Below, piece by piece: positions 58,171 to 64,000 of a stretch of 64,000 nt of DNA (position 1 is the first letter of the stretch; the number at the start of each line of letters is the position of its first letter). The stretch is from Comamonas antarctica. Lineage in GTDB: Bacteria; Pseudomonadota; Gammaproteobacteria; Burkholderiales; Burkholderiaceae_C. The stretch is from the NCBI RefSeq assembly GCF_013363755.1, contig NZ_CP054840.1, positions 2,907,501 through 2,971,500 on the forward strand, given 5' to 3'. The notes under the pieces are model-generated. The model was given only the letters and a program-made list of their open reading frames with translations, was not told where the DNA came from and did not search any database. The position numbers and the translations under genes were made by a program.

Positions 58171-59169
58171 TCAGGCGGACTGCGCTAACCCCCAGGAATC
58201 GCAGGCTGCCTGCATGTCGGCCGGCAGCGGCGCGTGGAACTCCAGCGGCTTGCCGGTCATCGGGTGCACGAACGCCAGCCGGAACGCATGCAGGGCCTGG
58301 CGCTGCATGCCCGCGGCCGGGTGGCCGCCATAGGTGCTGTCGGCGACCAGCGGATGTCCGATCGAGGCCATGTGCACGCGGATCTGGTGCGTGCGGCCGG
58401 TGTGCAGCGTGCAGTGCACCAGCGCCCCCTCGTCGCCGCCCGAGACCAGCGCGAAATCGGTTTTCGCGGTCTTGCCCGGATGCTGGGCCAGATCGACCAC
58501 CGCCATCTTCAGGCGGTTGCGCGGATCGCGGCCGATGGCGCGGTCCACGGTGCAGGTGCGCGCGCCCAGCCAGGGCTTGTGCGCCAGCGCCAGGTACTGG
58601 CGGCTCACATCGCGCGCGGCGATCAGCGTCACCAGCGCATCCATCGTGAGGCGGTCGCGCGCGACCACCATCAGGCCGCTGGTGTCCTTGTCCAGGCGGT
58701 GCACGATGCCCGCGCGCGGCACCACGGCCGCGCCCGGATCGCGCGCCAGCAGCGCGTTGAGCAGCGTGCCGCTCCAGTTGCCGGGCGCGGGATGCACCAC
58801 CATGCCGGGCGCCTTGTTGACCACGAGCAGGTGTTCATCCTCGTAGACCACGTCCAGCGGCAGCGCCTCGGGCTGGAAGGCCTGGCTTTGCAGCGTGGGG
58901 CGCATCTCGATGCGCAACTGGTCCCCGGCCTTGACCTTGAGCGCGGCTTTCTCCACCACGCGCTGGTTGACCTGCACCGCGCCCAGCGCCAGCAGTTGCT
59001 GCAGATAGCTGCGCGAGAACTCGGGCACCAGCGCGCACAGCGCCTTGTCCAGGCGCGTGCCGTGCAGCTCGATGCCCACGGGCGCCTGGCGCGTCTCGAG
59101 AACTTCTTCTTCGAGCGCGCCGGCGTCCTCGTTGAGGGCCGGGTCCGAGTCAAGGGAATGGGGGTTCAT
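58171..59169 (-). CDS. rluD: 23S rRNA pseudouridine synthase RluD
   Basis: A 332-residue RluD. An S4 domain (RLDKALCALVPEFSRSYLQ) precedes the catalytic IVHRLDKDTSGLMVVA with its Asp, and HTGRTHQIRVHMA. It modifies U1911/1915/1917 of 23S rRNA. It follows nlpD by 77 nt containing a strong hairpin. Confidence 0.94.
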   Translation of the reverse strand: MNPHSLDSDPALNEDAGALEEEVLETRQAPVGIELHGTRLDKALCALVPEFSRSYLQQLLALGAVQVNQRVVEKAALKVKAGDQLRIEMRPTLQSQAFQPEALPLDVVYEDEHLLVVNKAPGMVVHPAPGNWSGTLLNALLARDPGAAVVPRAGIVHRLDKDTSGLMVVARDRLTMDALVTLIAARDVSRQYLALAHKPWLGARTCTVDRAIGRDPRNRLKMAVVDLAQHPGKTAKTDFALVSGGDEGALVHCTLHTGRTHQIRVHMASIGHPLVADSTYGGHPAAGMQRQALHAFRLAFVHPMTGKPLEFHAPLPADMQAACDSWGLAQSA

Positions 59170-59179
59170 ATAAATAGCA

Positions 59180-59207
59180 ACAGCGCATGGGTTGCCCCAT
59201 GCGCTGT
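59180..59207 (-). terminator. Hairpin between nlpD and rluD
   Basis: Perfect 12-bp arms, ACAGCGCATGGG and CCCATGCGCTGT, with a 4-nt loop. No T run follows on the - strand, so it may be a terminator, an attenuator or an mRNA stabiliser just before the rluD start at 59169. Confidence 0.7.
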
Positions 59208-59246
59208 GGTTGGATTCCGTCCCGGGACGGAACTCGGCAAAAGCCC

Positions 59247-60107
59247 TCAGCGCGCCGGCAGATACCGCGCCGGATCGACCGGCTTGCCCTGGCGGCGCAC
59301 TTCGAAGTGCAGCTTCACGCGGTCGGCATCGGTGCTGCCCATCTCGGCGATCTTCTGGCCCTTGCGCACGCTCTGGTCTTCCTTGACCAGCAGCGTCTGG
59401 TTGTGCGCGTAGGCCGTCAGGTAGGTGTTGTTGTGCTTGAGGATGATCAGGTTGCCGTAGCCGCGCAGGCCGGCGCCGGCGTAGACCACGCGGCCGTCCG
59501 CTGCGGCGATCACCGGATCACCGGCCTTGCCCGCGATGTCGAAGCCCTTGTTGCGTGCCTCATCAAAGCCCGCGATCAGGCTGCCCGACGCGGGCCAGAT
59601 GAAGCCCAGATTGTCGTCGGAGCCGGTCTGCGCCGAAGCCGCAGGCTTGGCCGGAGTGCTGGCGCCAGGCAGCACCGTGGCCGGGGCTGCAGGATCGCCA
59701 CCCGCGACCACCACCGGCGCGACGCCGCGGCCGCTGCCCGAGTCCACCGGCGCCGCCGACGAGGCCGTCGACGAAGCGGGCGGCACCACGCGCACCACCT
59801 GACCCACCTCGATCAGATTGGGATTCTCCAGATTGCTCCAGCGCGCAATGTCCTTCCAGCTCTGGCCGTTTTCCAGGCCGATGCGGATCAACGTGTCACC
59901 CGGACGCACCGTGTAATAGCCGGGCTTGCCGGCGTTCTCGGCGCCCGGCAGCGGCTTGGCCGGCGCCGCCGACGACATCGAACCTCCCGACGAGGCCGTG
60001 CCCCGATCTTCCACTGGAGCCCTGTTCACTTGTGAACCACAGCCGGCAAGCACAAAACCCGCCAGCAGCACAGATCCCCAAGCCCCAAGACTTCGCGATA
60101 CCAACAT
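59247..60107 (-). CDS. nlpD: NlpD-like LysM/M23 lipoprotein, degenerate active site
   Basis: A 286-residue lipoprotein (lipobox VLAGC). A LysM domain (YYTVRPGDTLIRIG) is followed by an Ala/Ser linker and an M23/LytM domain (about 170-280). The first zinc His is missing: NKGFDIAGK stands where HxGxD is expected. The later AYAHN and KLHFEVR remain. Such proteins act as amidase activators in cell separation. It is downstream of pcm and surE. Confidence 0.9.
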   Translation of the reverse strand: MLVSRSLGAWGSVLLAGFVLAGCGSQVNRAPVEDRGTASSGGSMSSAAPAKPLPGAENAGKPGYYTVRPGDTLIRIGLENGQSWKDIARWSNLENPNLIEVGQVVRVVPPASSTASSAAPVDSGSGRGVAPVVVAGGDPAAPATVLPGASTPAKPAASAQTGSDDNLGFIWPASGSLIAGFDEARNKGFDIAGKAGDPVIAAADGRVVYAGAGLRGYGNLIILKHNNTYLTAYAHNQTLLVKEDQSVRKGQKIAEMGSTDADRVKLHFEVRRQGKPVDPARYLPAR

Positions 60108-60119
60108 AAGCAATCCCTT

Positions 60120-60905
60120 TTAGGCAATACCTGATTTTAAAGGGACAAAGTTCACTGCCTCGAGAACGGTCCTCTTGAGTCCATAGGAGGTCTTGTCGAT
60201 GACCAGCAAACTCTGTCCGCCTGCGCCGTTGCCCATGGGCGCCACCAGCCGTCCACCGACGGCCAGCTGCTCGCACCACGCGTCGGGAATGGCATCGCCA
60301 CCCGCGGCGGCGATGATTCCCGCATAGGGCGCACCCTGGGCATACCCTAGCATACCGTCGCCGAACAGCAGATGCACATGTGCGAGCCGCAATGGCCGCA
60401 GATTGGTGCGTGCCTTCTCGTGCAGGCCCCGCAGGCGCTCGATGGAATAGACCTCCTGCGCGACCCGGCCCAGCACCGCCGCCTGGTAGCCGCAGCCGGT
60501 GCCGATCTCCAGCACCCGGCCCAGGCCGGAGCGTGCGCACTCGGCGCCCAGCAGCAGTGCGGTCATGCGCGCGACCACGCTGGGCTTGGAAATCGTCTGC
60601 CCCAGGCCGATCGGCAGGCTCGTGTCTTCATACGCCTGGTTGACCAGCGCGCTGTCGACGAAAAGATGGCGCTCGACGCTGGCCATGGCCTGCAGCACCG
60701 GCTGCGAGCTCACGCCGCCCTGCGCCAGCCGCTGCACCATGCGGCTGCGCACGGCCATCGAGTCGAGGCCCACGCCCATGGGCACGGGCATGGCCGCGCG
60801 CGGCGCCTGCCCGGACGGCGGCTTGGCGCCGGGCTTGGCCACGGGCCGCGCCGCGCTGGCCGAGGCCGCGATCCACGTGGGAAAACCGGGTTTGCGCTGG
60901 GTCAC
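60120..60905 (-). CDS. pcm: Protein-L-isoaspartate O-methyltransferase
   Basis: A 261-residue methyltransferase that repairs isoaspartyl proteins. The SAM-binding motif is LEIGTGCGYQAAVL, with YEDTSLPIGLGQTISKP upstream. A GTG at 60905 overlaps the surE stop (GTGA), giving an N-tail of about 45 poorly conserved residues. Confidence 0.93.
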   Translation of the reverse strand: MTQRKPGFPTWIAASASAARPVAKPGAKPPSGQAPRAAMPVPMGVGLDSMAVRSRMVQRLAQGGVSSQPVLQAMASVERHLFVDSALVNQAYEDTSLPIGLGQTISKPSVVARMTALLLGAECARSGLGRVLEIGTGCGYQAAVLGRVAQEVYSIERLRGLHEKARTNLRPLRLAHVHLLFGDGMLGYAQGAPYAGIIAAAGGDAIPDAWCEQLAVGGRLVAPMGNGAGGQSLLVIDKTSYGLKRTVLEAVNFVPLKSGIA

Positions 60906-61684
60906 GGCGCCGCCTCTTTGGCCTCGGGATCGACCATGCGCGCCGCGGTCTGCGCCCAGTAGCGCAGGTTGTCGTGGTCGGTCAGGTCGACCTTGAGCGG
61001 AGTGACCGCCACATGGCCGTGCGCCGTGGCGTGGAAATCCGTGCCCTCGGCATCGTCCTTGGCCGCGCCCGCGCTGCCTATCCAGTACATGGCCTCGCCG
61101 CGCGGGCTTTCCTGGATGATCACGCGCTCGGCCGCATGCCGGCGCCCGAGCCGGCACAGCTTCAGCGGCTGGATGGCATGGAGCGGCATATTGGGGATGT
61201 TGACGTTGAGCAGCCAGGGCGCCTCGCCCACCAGCTGCTGCGCCTGCATCTGCTGCACGATCTCGCGCGCCTTGGCGGCCGCGGCCTCGATCTCGGTCCA
61301 GCCCTTGTCGACCTGCGAGAACGCAATGGCCGGAATACCGAACAGGTAGCCTTCCATGGCCGCGCCGACGGTGCCTGAATAAATGGTGTCGTCGCCCATG
61401 TTGGCGCCGTTGTTGATGCCCGACACCACCAGGTCCGGGCGATAGCCCAGCAAACCGGTCAAAGCAATGTGCACGCAGTCGGCCGGCGTGCCGTTGACGT
61501 AGCGAAAGCCGTTGGGCGCCTGGTGCACGTACAAAGGCGAGTGCAGCGTCAGCGCATTGGATTTGGCACTGTTGTTGTGCTCGGGCGCGACCACCTCGAC
61601 ATCGGCGATGGTCTTCAACGATTCATAAAGCGCGACCAGTCCGGGCGCTTGATAACCGTCATCGTTGGAAATGAGGATTTTCAT
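60902..61684 (-). CDS. surE: 5'/3'-nucleotidase SurE
   Basis: A 260-residue phosphatase with the N-terminal acidic loop ISNDDGYQAPG and SGINNGANMGDDTIYSGTV for metal and substrate binding. It cleaves nucleoside monophosphates during stress. It starts the surE-pcm-nlpD operon. ATG at 61684; divergent from the oxidoreductase across 103 nt. Confidence 0.95.
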   Translation of the reverse strand: MKILISNDDGYQAPGLVALYESLKTIADVEVVAPEHNNSAKSNALTLHSPLYVHQAPNGFRYVNGTPADCVHIALTGLLGYRPDLVVSGINNGANMGDDTIYSGTVGAAMEGYLFGIPAIAFSQVDKGWTEIEAAAAKAREIVQQMQAQQLVGEAPWLLNVNIPNMPLHAIQPLKLCRLGRRHAAERVIIQESPRGEAMYWIGSAGAAKDDAEGTDFHATAHGHVAVTPLKVDLTDHDNLRYWAQTAARMVDPEAKEAAP

Positions 61685-61787
61685 GGGATGCTGCGGATTG
61701 TAGGCGCGGTCCGACCCGTCACCGCAGGGACAAGCGCCGCCGGCCCCAGCTTCTATCATTCCTGCAACAAAACGACAGGAGACCTTG

Positions 61788-62762
61788 ATGCATGCCTGGC
61801 TATGTACCACGCCCACCGGCGTCGATGCGCTGGAATGGACCGAACTGCCGACTCCCGAACCCAAGGCCGGCGAGGTGCTGGTGGAAATCAAGGCCGCGAG
61901 CCTGAACTTCCCCGACCTGCTGATCGTGCAGAACAAATACCAGATGAAGCCGCCGCTGCCTTTCGTGCCCGGCTCGGAATACGCGGGCGTGGTGCGCGCC
62001 GTGGGCGAAGGCGTCACGCATCTGCAGGTCGGCCAGAACGTCGCCAGCCTCACCGGCACGGGCGGCTTCGGCAGCCATGTGATCGCGCCCGCCGCGGCCT
62101 GCCTGCCGCTGCCAGAGGACTTTCCGCTGGTCGACGCGGCCGCGTTCATCATGACCTATGCCACGTCTTTCCACGCGCTGATGGACCGCGCCCAACTGCA
62201 GGCGGGCGAGACCGTGCTGGTGCTGGGCGCGGCCGGCGGCGTCGGCACCGCGGCGATCCAGATCGCCAAGGCCGCAGGTGCGCGCGTGATCGCGGCGGCC
62301 TCGAGCGACGAGAAGTGCGCGCTATGCCAGTCGCTAGGCGCCGATGCGACCATCAACTACAGCAGTACCGACCTGCGCGAAGCGCTCAAGGCCGCGACCG
62401 GCGGCAAGGGCCCCGACGTGGTCTACGACCCGGTCGGCGGCGACCTGGCCGAGCCCGCGTTCCGCTCGATTGCCTGGCGCGGCCGCTATCTGGTGGTCGG
62501 TTTCGCGGCCGGCCCCATCCCCGCCCTGCCCTGGAACCTGGCGCTGCTCAAGGGCGCGTCGCTGGTCGGCGTGTTCTGGGGTGAATTCCAGCGGCGCGAG
62601 CCCAAGGCCAACGCCGCGATGATGGCCACGCTGCTCGACTGGTACCAGGAGGGCAGGATCAAGCCGGTGATTGATTCCACGATGGACCTGTCGCAACTGC
62701 CCGCGGCCTACGAGCGCATGGGCTCGCGCGCGGTGATGGGCAAGCTGGTGCTGACGCGCTAG
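61788..62762 (+). CDS. NADPH:quinone oxidoreductase-like MDR protein
   Basis: A 324-residue zinc-free medium-chain dehydrogenase of the quinone reductase type. It has NFPDLLIVQNKYQMKP, FVPGSEYAGVV, LGAAGGVGTAAIQIAKA for NADPH, and DVVYDPVGG. No catalytic-zinc Cys cluster is present. It likely reduces quinones or unsaturated carbonyls. ATG at 61788 has CAGGAG upstream. No operon partner. Confidence 0.88.
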   Translation: MHAWLCTTPTGVDALEWTELPTPEPKAGEVLVEIKAASLNFPDLLIVQNKYQMKPPLPFVPGSEYAGVVRAVGEGVTHLQVGQNVASLTGTGGFGSHVIAPAAACLPLPEDFPLVDAAAFIMTYATSFHALMDRAQLQAGETVLVLGAAGGVGTAAIQIAKAAGARVIAAASSDEKCALCQSLGADATINYSSTDLREALKAATGGKGPDVVYDPVGGDLAEPAFRSIAWRGRYLVVGFAAGPIPALPWNLALLKGASLVGVFWGEFQRREPKANAAMMATLLDWYQEGRIKPVIDSTMDLSQLPAAYERMGSRAVMGKLVLTR

Positions 62763-62929
62763 AAGCGACCGGCGGCGGCATGCCGCCGATGCGGGTTCTC
62801 ACCTATGTTAGCCAGTGGGCGGGTGCTACACTGCGCGCCTTTTTCCCGGCCGGCGCCCTGCGCGTGGTACCGACCGGGCCCCTGGCCGCTGGTTGCGCAC
62901 CGCGCGCTGCCTCCTTGCTTTTCCCCCGC

Positions 62930-64000
62930 ATGCAACTGAGCTTCAGCACCTACTACACCCTCCTCTGCGCAGCCCTGGTGCTGCTGGTCGGCAAATTCCT
63001 GGTCCAGCGCATACGCTTCCTGCGCGACTTCAACATTCCCGAACCCGTGGCCGGCGGCCTGTTGGCCGCCGCGCTGATCTATGCGCTGCACGAGTTCACC
63101 GGTTACTCGCTGGCATTCAATACCGATCTGCAAACCGGCTTCATGCTGATGTTCTTCGCCTCGATCGGACTGAGCGCCAATTTCGCCAAGCTGCGCGAAG
63201 GCGGTGCGGGCCTGGTCCTGTTCCTGGTGATCATCAGCCTGTTCATCCTGGTGCAGAACGGCGTTGGCATCGGCCTGGCCGCGGCCATGGGCCTGGACCC
63301 GCTGATCGGCCTGATCGCCGGCTCGGTCACGCTGGTCGGCGGCCATGGCACGGCCGGCGCCTGGGGCGTGGTGCTTGAGAACGAGCATGGCGTGCAGGGA
63401 GCGGTCACGCTGGGCATTGCCTGCGCGACCTTCGGCCTGGTGATCGGCGGGCTGATCGGGGGCCCGATCGCCAAGGGACTGGTGACGCGATTCCAGCTCA
63501 AGGCCATTGCGGGCACGCCAGCGGCGGCGGTAGCCGCGCCCGGCGATCTCAATTTCGAGAATCCGCAGCAGGTGCGCCTCATCACCACCAGCGCCGCGAT
63601 CGAGACGCTGGCGCTGTTTGCCGCCTGCCTGGGCTTTGCCGAATTCATGACCGGCTTCACCCGCGGCACGGCGCTCCAGTTGCCGACCTTTGTCTGGGCG
63701 TTGGGCGCGGGCGTGGTCCTGCGCAACGCGCTTGACTACCTCTTCAACTTCCAGGTCTTCGACCGGGCCATCGACCTGTTCGGCAATGTCTCGCTGTCGG
63801 TCTACCTGGCGATCGCGCTGCTGTCGCTCAAGCTCTGGGAGCTCAGCGGCCTGGCCGCGCCGCTGATGGTGATCCTGCTGGCGCAGACCGTCACCATGGC
63901 GCTGTATGCGGTGTTCGTCACCTTCCGCGTGATGGGGAAGAACTACGATGCCGCGGTGCTGGCCGCTGGCCACTGCGGCTTCGGCATGGGTGCGACGCCG
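62930..64000 (+). CDS. gltS: Sodium/glutamate symporter GltS (5' part)
   Basis: 357 codons from ATG at 62930 with no stop before the window end, so the last about 40 residues are missing. It has many hydrophobic helices and two re-entrant-loop regions: GSVTLVGGHGTAGAWGVV in the first half and AAGHCGFGMGATP at the cut end. IPEPVAGGLLAA near the start is also typical. It imports glutamate with Na+. The 167-nt upstream region has no gene. Confidence 0.95.
   Translation, partial: MQLSFSTYYTLLCAALVLLVGKFLVQRIRFLRDFNIPEPVAGGLLAAALIYALHEFTGYSLAFNTDLQTGFMLMFFASIGLSANFAKLREGGAGLVLFLVIISLFILVQNGVGIGLAAAMGLDPLIGLIAGSVTLVGGHGTAGAWGVVLENEHGVQGAVTLGIACATFGLVIGGLIGGPIAKGLVTRFQLKAIAGTPAAAVAAPGDLNFENPQQVRLITTSAAIETLALFAACLGFAEFMTGFTRGTALQLPTFVWALGAGVVLRNALDYLFNFQVFDRAIDLFGNVSLSVYLAIALLSLKLWELSGLAAPLMVILLAQTVTMALYAVFVTFRVMGKNYDAAVLAAGHCGFGMGATP

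Overview
The window reads as a piece of a high-GC betaproteobacterial chromosome. Gene content and order point to Burkholderiales, most likely Comamonadaceae (Acidovorax/Comamonas-like). The signs are the block ndk-rlmN-pilW-rodZ-ispG-hisS-yfgM-like-bamB-der-hfq-hflX-hflK-hflC-hisZ-purA, a stand-alone hisZ, the glnA/ntrB/ntrC arrangement, and very high third-position GC. No rRNA, tRNA, CRISPR array, phage or intact insertion sequence was seen.

1-3.6 kb: a TPR protein and an MFS exporter face a Cys-rich winged-helix regulator. A near-perfect palindrome overlaps the regulator's 5' end. An EamA-type exporter follows.

3.8-18.4 kb: an organosulfur/sulfonate scavenging region. Module A (+ strand) holds an AhpD-like protein, an acyl-CoA-dehydrogenase-like flavoprotein and a complete NitT/TauT-type ABC transporter. 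Module B (- strand) holds a second complete ABC transporter, a membrane c-type cytochrome with an apparent frameshift, an SsuD-like flavin monooxygenase and a second acyl-CoA-dehydrogenase-like flavoprotein. The modules converge on a long inverted repeat. Next come a cysteine/3-mercaptopropionate dioxygenase-type gene, a four-domain rhodanese protein, and ssuF-ssuE. Upstream of ssuE lies a mosaic remnant, where the 5' end of a Bug-type binding protein is joined to the 3' end of a DszA/NtaA-type monooxygenase. The inferred job is to import sulfonates or sulfones, cleave C-S bonds with reduced flavin from SsuE, and handle thiols and sulfane sulfur.

18.9-29.4 kb: an accessory stretch. It has two unrecognised envelope proteins in a lower-GC patch, a PAS-PAS-GAF-GGDEF-EAL cyclic-di-GMP protein, an RDD membrane protein, an aldehyde dehydrogenase, a small lipoprotein, a PEBP-like protein, exonuclease III and a DUF2383-like protein.

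29.6-39.2 kb: nitrogen control. glnA, a small secreted protein, ntrB and ntrC are co-oriented. A sigma-54 promoter lies before glnA, and four NtrC-like sites lie further upstream, two of them inside the 3' end of the cinA-like gene. Envelope genes follow (EI24-like, sterol desaturase-like, polysaccharide deacetylase, YVTN propeller).

39.3-55.8 kb: the housekeeping block ndk through purA and a phosphoribosyltransferase, all on the - strand, with tight spacing suggesting large operons. 56.0-61.7 kb: rluB/scpB, then surE-pcm-nlpD-rluD. 61.8-64 kb: a quinone oxidoreductase-like gene and the 5' part of gltS, cut by the window edge.

All functions are read from sequence motifs and recall of families. 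No database search was run.
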